Shown here: piece by piece, positions 1-8,281 of the stretch
How the letters are laid out: the number at the start of each line of letters is the position of its first letter
Numbering within the stretch: position 1 is the stretch's first letter
From: Erythrobacter sp.
GTDB lineage: Bacteria > Pseudomonadota > Alphaproteobacteria > Sphingomonadales > Sphingomonadaceae
Assembly: GCA_030148605.1 (NCBI GenBank)
Contig: JASBTD010000038.1
Coordinates: 1 to 64,000, forward strand
DNA length: 64,000 bases
Reading direction: 5' to 3'
The notes under the pieces: model-generated
Database searches by the model: none
Told to the model about the DNA's origin: nothing
Seen by the model: the letters and a program-made list of their open reading frames with translations, nothing else
Translations under genes and position numbers: made by a program

Positions 1-107
1 GCATCCAATGCCGCAGCAACATCAAAAATCCACCTTGCGCGGGAGGCGTCCATAGATTCGTTCCTTCGTCACTACGACGAAGCCCAAATCCTCCTTAAAT
101 CACAACC

Positions 108-1145
108 TCAAATCTGTGCCATAGGTGCTGACGGGGGACACCTGCCGCCATATGACCCACGATTGAGAACCAGCTGTCCCAGACGCGCAAAGTCTCTCGG
201 CGTCGCGTCAATGCAGCAGTAGCTTAAAACGTTGCCTCCTCTAGCTTGAGAATTATCTCTCCACCATTCTGCGTCCATTCCAATTGGTGAGAATAGGTTA
301 CGCTCAGCCCATTCAGAAAGGTGATCGCTTTGCCCGCGCGAGAGGACTTCTCCTAATATCATGGTGTCACAATTTGAATAAACCCATGCTCCAGCTGGAT
401 AGGGAGCTGTACCGTTTTGCCACCATGGGTACTGGGTTCCAGACTGCGCCAAACCTCGGTTGAGGCATGGTGTCATTTGATCATTAACCCATATTATGTT
501 GCCGCCATTTGCATACTCTGAACCGCACTCCCTCGCCTCCCTGCTGGTAGGGTCAGAGCACATCGGAACCAGTCCAGAGCGCATATCAAGAACATCTCTC
601 AGAGTTATGCTTGATCTTGCATCCGTTGCTAACTCATTCAGATAGAGCCCAACGGTGTCTTGGGTAGATCGGACAATGCCCTTATCAATGCCAATTCCAA
701 AAAGTATCGAGGTGAAAGATTTTGCCACTGACCAGGATGTTGCAGTGCTATTTTTGTCGCGGACCCCATACCGATTCAGCAAATCAGCCGCCGAGAGGTC
801 GACAATCCTAGAAGCTGCGAAGTCTGCTTCCTGCTGTGAGATGCCGCGGTATTTTTCGAAGGCGATTTTGCCGTTTTTTACTACAACAAAGGCTTGTCCA
901 TAGGTTCCGTCTCGAAGCGCAAAACTTGCCGCCTCCTCTAATTTTTGTGAGGAAAGACCAACCTCTTCCGGAGTTGCCTCTTGCCATGCCAGTGGATCTG
1001 GAGACGGTGATGCAATTGGCGCTGGCTGAGTGCTAACCGGCTGTGGGCTTTCGGAGTTATCTTCTCCGCCACACGCAGACAGCGACAGGAAGGCGAGCGC
1101 TGGAAAAAAAAAGAGATTTCTGCAGCCTTGGTTCCTTAACATCAC
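108..1145 (-). pseudogene. Serine hydrolase / class C beta-lactamase-like lipoprotein, apparently C-terminally truncated
   Basis: Lipobox-like N-terminus (LSACGG), SxxK motif (SVAK) and YSN motif present; ORF stops just after 'LNRGSYGGR', before the expected third (H/K-x-G) motif. Confidence 0.55.
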
Positions 1146-1326
1146 CCACTCCCTGATCGCACACCGCTCACCCGAAATATAAACTTAGCATGCTTCGCCA
1201 GGGAAGCAGTTTCAATCTCGAAGCGATGTTAAACGCCAAGAGCGGCGGCATCACAATCGTCATCCAAGTCCTTGCTTCAAGACAGATACCAGCTAGAAGC
1301 CCTTACAGCTAAGGTGGAGCTAGACC

Positions 1327-1500
1327 ATGGTAAATTGGCTGAGGGCACTCAAGGAGCGCAACGCAAAAAAGTTATGTCTCCAACCGACCAGTGACAATTC
1401 GATTTTAGACATTTGCGCGGGATGTGGCGTCAAGCTATTTCGCAACCAGCAAGGGCAATGGAAGCCCGCTCAATTACAAGTCTGCCCGTTTGGAGAGTGA
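1327..1500 (+). CDS. Small CxxC protein (57 aa), hypothetical
   Basis: ATG..TGA reading MVNWLRALKERNAKKLCLQPTSDNSILDICAGCGVKLFRNQQGQWKPAQLQVCPFGE; below the ORF-track length cutoff; ends 2 nt before the probable TTG start of the next lipoprotein gene. Confidence 0.35.
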   Translation: MVNWLRALKERNAKKLCLQPTSDNSILDICAGCGVKLFRNQQGQWKPAQLQVCPFGE

Positions 1501-1502
1501 CA

Positions 1503-2063
1503 TTGAAGATCCTTAAAGGTTCAGTTCTCGCAATAACCGCATGCATTTTAATCTCGGGGTGCGCAAGCGGCTCTGCTCTGCAGCCTGACCGTTCAATATT
1601 TAGCCTAGATAACAACTACCAGCGCCATTACTATGCGATGCCAATCGAAGAGACCTTTGAACATACAGTCTCGGTCTTTAAAGATGCGGGATACAAACTC
1701 GATGTAACAGATCGAGCCACAGGTCAGATCAGTGGTCGCCGAGGACCGAGTGGCGATAAAGGATCGGCAACCGACAAAGATCTCAAATTTTACGCTCTCG
1801 TTTTGCCGAAGGGGAGCAACAGCGAACTCAGTATGAAGATTGTACAAGTCATAAGGAGCGGAGCCTTGGGCACTTCCAAAGCCGAGCTGATCGTCAATGA
1901 CCCACAGATGTACCAGTATATTTTTAGACGCATCGAAAATTCTGCCACCGAGCCCTCGACCAAACCGACCAACTCCAACACCAATGCCGGTTATACCGAG
2001 CCACCTGCGACAAGCGGTTACATGTCTGAGCAAGGATCATATGAAAGATCACGGGATTGGTAA
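1503..2063 (+). CDS. Hypothetical lipoprotein
   Basis: Signal sequence with lipobox (KILKGSVLAITACILISGCAS); TTG start proposed inside ORF 1413..2063. Confidence 0.55.
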   Translation: MKILKGSVLAITACILISGCASGSALQPDRSIFSLDNNYQRHYYAMPIEETFEHTVSVFKDAGYKLDVTDRATGQISGRRGPSGDKGSATDKDLKFYALVLPKGSNSELSMKIVQVIRSGALGTSKAELIVNDPQMYQYIFRRIENSATEPSTKPTNSNTNAGYTEPPATSGYMSEQGSYERSRDW

Positions 2064-2225
2064 GTCACCCTGCCCCCGATCATTATAAAAATAGTCTTTC
2101 ATAATCACCCAAGCCGAACCCCTTGGGATCGTTAGGCTTTCGACCAACCAACGGATTTGGCTTTATTTTTTTTCATTATCTTATTTATCGAAAGGGCTCC
2201 TTTCTAATGAAGCAGGAGCCCTTTC

Positions 2226-2804
2226 ATGTCTCTGACCAAGCAAGCCAAGACCCTCACAGAAGTCCAGCAGCGTACAGTTCTTTCCTATGTGAAAGATACC
2301 CGGCACCCCTCCCGCAATGAGCTGATGTTCCTGCTTTCCGCGGATGCCGGTCTACGTGCCAAGGAGATTGCATCGCTCGAATGGTCGATGGTGACCGATG
2401 CCTCTGGTGAACTGACCGATACCATCCGCCTTCAGAACAAAGCCTCAAAGGGAAGCTCTGGCGGTGTGGTCTATATGTCTGCTCGATTGGCAAAGGTATT
2501 CGCTCGGTTTCAAGCAGACACCCCCCACGCCAGCGGCATCGTTATACGTTCACAGACCGGCAAGCCCATGTCAGCTCAGGTGGTGGTGAACTGGTTTTTT
2601 GATACTTATCGTGCCCTGGGCTTTGAGGGTTGTTCCTCGCACAGTGGCAGGCGCACTGCCATTACCCGTTGGGCACGTAAGATCAGTTCCGTAGGCGGAT
2701 CGCTTAGAGACGTTCAAGCCCTAGCCAGACATTCCTCACTCGCCATGACCCAAAGGTATATCGAGGTGAGCGAGGATGCCTGTCGTAGGGTTGTCGAGCG
2801 CTAG
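2226..2804 (+). CDS. Tyrosine recombinase, catalytic-domain-only (192 aa)
   Basis: R (GLRAKEI), HxxR (HSGRRTAI), ARHSSLAMTQRYIE motifs of the lambda-integrase family; no N-terminal core-binding domain. Confidence 0.85.
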   Translation: MSLTKQAKTLTEVQQRTVLSYVKDTRHPSRNELMFLLSADAGLRAKEIASLEWSMVTDASGELTDTIRLQNKASKGSSGGVVYMSARLAKVFARFQADTPHASGIVIRSQTGKPMSAQVVVNWFFDTYRALGFEGCSSHSGRRTAITRWARKISSVGGSLRDVQALARHSSLAMTQRYIEVSEDACRRVVER

Positions 2805-3439
2805 TTTACCTCAAGCTCAAGGGCATTCGCGATAGACCGATAATCGGGGAAGTCTCTATCAACGATAGCTTCGAGCTTGGACTGCTGGTAGCTCAAGCCC
2901 AGCTCCTGCAATCGCAAGCCAAGGCTTTCCTTGAGCCGAGATTTCAACGGCTCAACCTCATCGCCAAGGTCATCAAAATCGATTTTGACGAACCGGGACT
3001 GGATAGCAGGGATAAGACGTTCAACCTCATTCGCGGTAAAGATGAACCGGACAAGGGCGGAATAGTCTTCCGTCACCGTACGCAAAGCAGCCTGAACGTC
3101 CTTGGACAGATAATCAGCCTCTTCAATCACGCAGATCTTAGGCTCTCCCGTCACAGCGATAGAGCTACAGAACGCATCGAGCTTTTTCAGGGCATCCTTG
3201 ACGTCTGGCTTGGACGATCCGTTCACTCTGATCGTCAGAGCGCCAAGGCGCTTCACGATGATCCGTGCCAAGGACGACTTACCCGTCCCAGGCGATCCAA
3301 AAAGCAGCAGGTTAGGAACCAAGCCGGCATTAAGCCACGCATCAACAGTGCTGAGCGTTGAGGCAGGCAGGATTACCTGATCAAGCTGGGTTGGACGAAG
3401 GCGCTCCGTGAGAAGCAAGCTGTAAGTTTCAATCTTCAT
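2801..3439 (-). CDS. AAA+ clamp-loader-like ATPase (RFC small subunit / T4 gp44-like), short form
   Basis: Walker A GSPGTGKSS, Walker B ICVIEEADYLS, sensor-1 FIFTANE, SRF arginine finger; 212 aa. Confidence 0.7.
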   Translation of the reverse strand: MKIETYSLLLTERLRPTQLDQVILPASTLSTVDAWLNAGLVPNLLLFGSPGTGKSSLARIIVKRLGALTIRVNGSSKPDVKDALKKLDAFCSSIAVTGEPKICVIEEADYLSKDVQAALRTVTEDYSALVRFIFTANEVERLIPAIQSRFVKIDFDDLGDEVEPLKSRLKESLGLRLQELGLSYQQSKLEAIVDRDFPDYRSIANALELEVN

Positions 3440-3459
3440 GTCTATGACCTTTCTTAGGA

Positions 3460-3765
3460 TTACGAACCAAGCACGAGCGTGATGCCGTCTCGGGGTGAGT
3501 AGGCGATGTTTTCGAGGTAACAGGAGTGCGGGTCTTGCCGCAGAAGCTCGCCACAGACGGCAAGCAGATCATCCAAGACAATACTGCGATTGCGGACCTC
3601 AACCCTAGGCTGAGTGTCAGCTAAGTTCGTGACAGGATAAACCCCATCAGGAGCTTCGACTGAGAACGAACCTATATCGAGGTAGATGCGATATTCTCGC
3701 CCAGCCTTCGTTTCGTCAGCTTTGCCTATTGCGTTAAACGTCAGATATTTAGCAAATTTCATCAT
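3460..3765 (-). CDS. Hypothetical protein, upstream of clamp-loader-like gene
   Basis: AAGGAG then ATGATG within ORF 3460..3840; 20 bp from the next gene on the same strand. Confidence 0.5.
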   Translation of the reverse strand: MMKFAKYLTFNAIGKADETKAGREYRIYLDIGSFSVEAPDGVYPVTNLADTQPRVEVRNRSIVLDDLLAVCGELLRQDPHSCYLENIAYSPRDGITLVLGS

Positions 3766-3871
3766 ATGCTCCTTAAAATCAAGAAAGCGGAATTGCCTCT
3801 TGATGTTTCCATTAGAAAGGAATTCTGATATTAACGGCATGGGATTCTTAATGGATGTTTAGGTCGTTAGC

Positions 3872-4606
3872 ATGAAGCGCGAGTTCGCACGCAATTTCGT
3901 CGGAAAGCATCCGCTATTCCGCAAGAGCCACTCCGAGAACGGCGTGCGCTGGCAGGACAATATCTATTACCTGTGGTGGGAGTACCTGAGGCGTCATGAG
4001 GGCTATAAAGCCTGCTGTGATCGTGGAGGCTCGGGACCCTACGCTCGGCTCTATGCAGACTTTGGAAACGTCCACTCCCAGGACTTCAAGACATGGTGGC
4101 GAGCTAATGGCGTCCACCTGTTTGCAGAGCCTCCTGCCCCTGTTGGGGTTTGGGCTTTATCTGATGAAGAGGTGCTGGATCTGGTTCAGGCAGGTCGTGA
4201 CGAGAACACTCTGATCGTTGCCATACCGCTCGACTTCAAACGCCGATCAATCACGGCAGGGATCAACAAAATCCTGAAAGAGAGCCAGACACGCCAGCGA
4301 GGCGAAAAACGCATCAAGACCAGCAAGGCACGCTACCCTCTGGCTCAGGCTTTTGATGTGATGGCGCTGAAGACGACGCTCGAGTGCTACGATCTCAAGC
4401 AAGCCAACCCCTCAATGCCGCTATGGCAAATCGCACAGGAGGTTGGGGTATCAACGCGACTGACAGCGGAAGAGCTTAGAACCAACGATGCCGCAGCCAA
4501 GGACAAGAAGCTCTCCATGACCGCTGGTGTCAGCCGTAAGCTTAAGCAAGCCAAGCGGCTGATCGAGAACGTAGGTCGAGGAAAGTTTCCTATTGCGAAT
4601 CAGTAA
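3872..4606 (+). CDS. Hypothetical protein, island-associated
   Basis: 244 aa ORF, divergent from 3460..3765; W/Y-rich N-terminus (YYLWWEYLRRHEGY) and HTH-like 'PLWQIAQEVGVSTRL'. Confidence 0.55.
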   Translation: MKREFARNFVGKHPLFRKSHSENGVRWQDNIYYLWWEYLRRHEGYKACCDRGGSGPYARLYADFGNVHSQDFKTWWRANGVHLFAEPPAPVGVWALSDEEVLDLVQAGRDENTLIVAIPLDFKRRSITAGINKILKESQTRQRGEKRIKTSKARYPLAQAFDVMALKTTLECYDLKQANPSMPLWQIAQEVGVSTRLTAEELRTNDAAAKDKKLSMTAGVSRKLKQAKRLIENVGRGKFPIANQ

Positions 4607-5145
4607 TCTGAAAAATTCATCCTCTGCCGCCAACGCAATCCTTGGACCCTACCCGGCTTATCAAAGTTACCTTCTTGCGCCATTATTGCGCATATGAAAC
4701 TTTGCAGTTTAGGCGATACATTAGCCACCGAGCAATTTTTTAGAGCGCCACCAGGAGATACCTCGCCGCTTATTATAAATTCGATATCCCCATCTCCTCT
4801 ACTCATATTTTTTAATTCTTTGAAAAACTGACCCCAACCACGTATAGAACTACCATTCACATTCATTTTTAAGCTTGGAGATGTATTATTGTATCTTTTT
4901 TCCAAATAAGCTTTTCTAAAACTTATCAATGGGTAGGTTTCCACAATCTCTTTGTCGCTTTTTGTGCAACTATTCATAAAACGATTATTATTATAATCTT
5001 TCAATTGTTCTATATTATCTAGAAAAATCTGCGTTTTAATATTGAAAACTTCTGTAGAATAAGCGGCTTTATATAAATTATTATTATCCACAACTTCAAA
5101 ACTGCTATCACTATATTTTAATGCCGAAATACTTATCAGGTTCAT
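4600..5145 (-). CDS. Hypothetical protein with divergent TonB_C-like C-terminus
   Basis: C-terminus 'EFIISGEVSPGGALKNCSV...LQSFICAIMAQEGNFDKPGRVQGLRWRQRMNF' resembles TonB C-terminal-like domains; visibly AT-rich. Confidence 0.5.
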   Translation of the reverse strand: MNLISISALKYSDSSFEVVDNNNLYKAAYSTEVFNIKTQIFLDNIEQLKDYNNNRFMNSCTKSDKEIVETYPLISFRKAYLEKRYNNTSPSLKMNVNGSSIRGWGQFFKELKNMSRGDGDIEFIISGEVSPGGALKNCSVANVSPKLQSFICAIMAQEGNFDKPGRVQGLRWRQRMNFSDY

Positions 5146-5924
5146 TTTGCGAAAACCGAACCACTCTGCACTATTTTTTTAGTTGATCCAAATTTATGAG
5201 AATTCCAATTTTTTGGATTAATATTATTTAACGAGAATATATAATTTTCTGGTACCTCAATATTCCAATCTCCCCCTTTTTCTGCATGACTTGAATTATT
5301 ATATATGTATATATTTAATGAGAATTTGGCAATTTCCAATGGGTACTTTTTGTTTTCGGCAATCGCATTTATTCTATTTTCCGAAGAATTAACTTTTTCG
5401 TATTGTTCTTGTATTCCATAAAAATATATCTTTCCCTCTCCCCTTGAGTCACCTATTCTATATCCGTTTATGGCGGCAAGTGCAGGAAGCCGACCCTTTG
5501 TGTTGCCATAGAACGAGGCGACCCTAGAAAACGTTATTGAGGCAGGGATATCATAAGGTAGTTTCATTAGGATATCTTCTAGCCCACTAAACACGTGCAA
5601 CTCTTCCATATCGCCGCATATGCTTGTCGAAGTGGAAGCCACAATGCCGAGACCCTCTGCAAGCCCAGGATATGTGTTGCGCATCCTTGTGCTGCCCATA
5701 CTCTTTAGCGCTGCCAGTGCCTGCATTCCTTCAGCCGTCTCTTGGGCTCGGTCCGCCTTCTCAGCGGCTACCCTTTCGGCTTCTTTTTGCTGTCGCTGAA
5801 CTTCCGCACGCTGCTGCTGCTGCCTCTTGATGGCGTCGTAGTCCTGCGCAAAGGCTGGAGGCGATACTAAGGCTACGACAATAAGTGCAGAGACAATACT
5901 CTTGGTGATAATTTTGCTAGCCAT
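5142..5924 (-). CDS. Secreted hypothetical protein
   Basis: Signal peptide (ALIVVALVSPPAFAQ), Q/E/A-rich coiled-coil segment, 4 bp overlap with the downstream gene. Confidence 0.55.
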   Translation of the reverse strand: MASKIITKSIVSALIVVALVSPPAFAQDYDAIKRQQQQRAEVQRQQKEAERVAAEKADRAQETAEGMQALAALKSMGSTRMRNTYPGLAEGLGIVASTSTSICGDMEELHVFSGLEDILMKLPYDIPASITFSRVASFYGNTKGRLPALAAINGYRIGDSRGEGKIYFYGIQEQYEKVNSSENRINAIAENKKYPLEIAKFSLNIYIYNNSSHAEKGGDWNIEVPENYIFSLNNINPKNWNSHKFGSTKKIVQSGSVFAK

Positions 5925-6418
5925 CAGAATTTCACCTCAAATTCCCTATCTACATCGCCCAATCTTAGATATACTATCCTGCCACAGCGCGAGGGAACAT
6001 CTAGGGTTATTCGCTGCCCAATGTTGATCGTTGCGGTATCCCAATAATCCACTTCGGGCTCATCAGTGATATTAAGCATCCCGCTACGTGAAGGGGCGAG
6101 AAGACATTCGCTTCGCTTATTCACGACAACCCACTTCAAAGTCAGAGGTCCAGAGGACACATTGTGCAACCAGTACCTCCGGGGAAATCCGCAGCATCCG
6201 TTGAATACATTATCTGGTCCTTCAAGTTCAATTTCTTTATAATTTTCTTCATAACCGTAGTCCATCGGAGCCTCGTCCTGCGCGTAGGCAGTTTCATCCG
6301 GAGAGCTTGATGCGGCAGCTGCATTAGAGTTGGTCTCCTTGCCCTCGCATCCAGCCAACGAGAAGCACGCTAAAACCAGCATGACGGATTTAATAAAGCT
6401 CTTACCCAAACCCCTCAC
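5924..6418 (-). CDS. Hypothetical lipoprotein
   Basis: Lipobox (VLACFSLAGCEGK); overlaps 5142..5924 by 1 nt; the frame is open upstream into an integrase remnant. Confidence 0.55.
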   Translation of the reverse strand: MRGLGKSFIKSVMLVLACFSLAGCEGKETNSNAAAASSSPDETAYAQDEAPMDYGYEENYKEIELEGPDNVFNGCCGFPRRYWLHNVSSGPLTLKWVVVNKRSECLLAPSRSGMLNITDEPEVDYWDTATINIGQRITLDVPSRCGRIVYLRLGDVDREFEVKF

Positions 6419-6559
6419 CTCATCTTCGTCAGCTCACTGGCAGAAGCCAGATTGCTGGTATGCCCGTAAAAGCTCTCGAGCATCGCCACTGACGTCCCCA
6501 TATTCCGTGCCAGAATATATTGGTTCACCCCATTCTCAAGACGGAACTTTACCGCGTAA
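6416..6559 (-). pseudogene. Remnant of a tyrosine recombinase C-terminus
   Basis: Minus-strand translation LYAVKFRLENGVNQYILARNMGTSVAMLESFYGHTSNLASASELTKM parallels TYATFRLQEGVNHYMLAQNMGTSVQMLEKFYGHTSNVTAAAELMKT of the neighbouring integrase. Confidence 0.8.
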
Positions 6560-6570
6560 AGTAAGCTAAA

Positions 6571-7836
6571 TCAGCTCTCCAGCCAGCCCAAAGCGTCATC
6601 AGTCATAGCTAGCTTTCCACCCTTAGTCCGCGTGGTTTTCATAAGCTCAGCAGCCGCAGTCACGTTGGATGTATGACCGTAAAACTTTTCCAACATTTGG
6701 ACAGAGGTGCCCATGTTCTGAGCAAGCATGTAGTGATTGACGCCCTCCTGTAGACGGAACGTCGCGTAGGTGTGCCTCAAGCTGTAGATGCTTCGCTTCT
6801 GACCGAAGCTGTCAAACTCCACTCCGGCTTCAGAACACAATCGGTTGAAGGACTTTTTGAACGACCCAATCGGCTTGCCATTGTTGCCGCAGAACACGTA
6901 GCTGTCGGGTGGGACTAAGCTGTGGTTTTTGAGATCAGAGTTTGGCTGTCCGATATCCTGCTTCCTGTCTTCAAGAATGCGAGCCAGCCACTTTTTCACG
7001 TCGGCGGTTCTTGCAACCACCTCTCGCCTCCCTGTCTTTCCAGTCACCATCAAGGCAAGGGACTCAGTTCCATCGGATGCTTGGATTGGGCGAATATCGC
7101 GCCACTTGAGCTCCCGCGCCTCGCCCACGCGAATGCCCGTGTTTGCCAGGATCAAAACATAATAGACCAGCAAGTTTCTGTCGCGGCGAACGGAGGGGTG
7201 TTTCGCCTTGATCAAAAACGTTCGCATGTATCTGGTCAGTTTACCCCAGTCGGCTGGATCAAAGTGAGGTCTGCGGTTGTGCTTCTGTTTGACCGTCGGG
7301 AATTGCGGCAGCGAATCGGTGTAACCCCTCTCGATTGCCCATTTCAGAAAGTGCCGGAAATCCCCAAGCAACCGAATTAGGGAGTTGGGTGACAAAGTCG
7401 ATCGTTTGGATTGCTCGGAGACAGTTTCGATCATCTCTGAGATCAGCGCTGTGTCTAGATCGTCAAAGGTTTTCGCTTTGAAAATCGGCACCAACCGACG
7501 GGCGATCTGAACTTTGGTCCGGATCGTAAACTGGTCTATCTGCTTCTCGTGGTGGGCGATGTATGCCTTGAGCGCCTCAGCAATCCTGCGATTGTTGACC
7601 TTCACGCCGCTTAGAGCTTTGACGAGGTTCTCGTTATAGAGCTGCTCGGCACGGCTGAAGGCAAGGTGCTCGTCCGTCGTCTTGCTAGATTTCCAGACGT
7701 ACCCTTTGATGCCGGGCACCTTTAACCGGATGTACCACGTCGGCTTTTTATATTCTGCACGACGATACAGATAGATAGCGCCATCACGAAACGTGCGGCT
7801 GTCCAGTTCCTGCGGTTCCGTGCGAGTGCGTGCCAT
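6571..7836 (-). CDS. Tyrosine recombinase / phage-type integrase adjacent to tRNA-Thr
   Basis: GIRVGEARELKW, LRHTYATFRLQ, NMGTSVQMLEKFYGHTS motifs; ends beside the 3' end of the tRNA. Confidence 0.92.
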   Translation of the reverse strand: MARTRTEPQELDSRTFRDGAIYLYRRAEYKKPTWYIRLKVPGIKGYVWKSSKTTDEHLAFSRAEQLYNENLVKALSGVKVNNRRIAEALKAYIAHHEKQIDQFTIRTKVQIARRLVPIFKAKTFDDLDTALISEMIETVSEQSKRSTLSPNSLIRLLGDFRHFLKWAIERGYTDSLPQFPTVKQKHNRRPHFDPADWGKLTRYMRTFLIKAKHPSVRRDRNLLVYYVLILANTGIRVGEARELKWRDIRPIQASDGTESLALMVTGKTGRREVVARTADVKKWLARILEDRKQDIGQPNSDLKNHSLVPPDSYVFCGNNGKPIGSFKKSFNRLCSEAGVEFDSFGQKRSIYSLRHTYATFRLQEGVNHYMLAQNMGTSVQMLEKFYGHTSNVTAAAELMKTTRTKGGKLAMTDDALGWLES

Positions 7837-7897
7837 AAACGTTTATAAACCGTTTATGGGGTTTTTTAAAAGCCCGAAGACCTAAGTCATTGAAAAA

Positions 7898-7972
7898 TGG
7901 TGCTGCTGGGGAGGATTGAACTCCCGACCTCACCCTTACCAAGGGTGCGCTCTACCACTGAGCTACAGCAGC
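7898..7972 (-). tRNA. tRNA-Thr (GGT anticodon), CCA encoded
   Basis: Reverse complement folds as a cloverleaf: GCTGCTG...CAGCAGC-A-CCA acceptor, CACCC-TTGGTAA-GGGTG anticodon arm, GGGAG-TTCAATC-CTCCC T arm. Confidence 0.96.
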
Positions 7973-8061
7973 GTTCCGAATGCCGCGCGCCTATTGTCGC
8001 GCACGCGCGGAAAGTCAAGCCAAGCTTGAAGTGACACGCGCTTAGATGCAATGCGTTTCGC

Positions 8062-8208
8062 ATGGGTGAAGATACGGACAAGAAAATGTCGCGCGAAGAG
8101 CGCCTGGCGGCCAAATTGCGCGAAAACCTGCGCCGCCGGAAGTCGCAAGCACGCGAAATGACCGAATCGAGTGCTGACAGGCTTTCCAATAGGCGCGACG
8201 ACAGCTAA
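8062..8208 (+). CDS. Small basic hypothetical protein (48 aa)
   Basis: [48 protein letters not shown]; short ORF not in the track. Confidence 0.5.
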   Translation: MGEDTDKKMSREERLAAKLRENLRRRKSQAREMTESSADRLSNRRDDS

Positions 8209-8281
8209 CGCGTTTTGCTCGTTTGTTTGCCCGCTGACGCGGGGACGGCGCCAGCGCTCTCCCCCGCCCAATGGAGATAAA

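Noticed and set aside
1-53. Possible partial minus-strand CDS start (MDASRARWIFDVAAALDA...)
   Set aside because: Only 17 codons before the window edge; cannot be supported.
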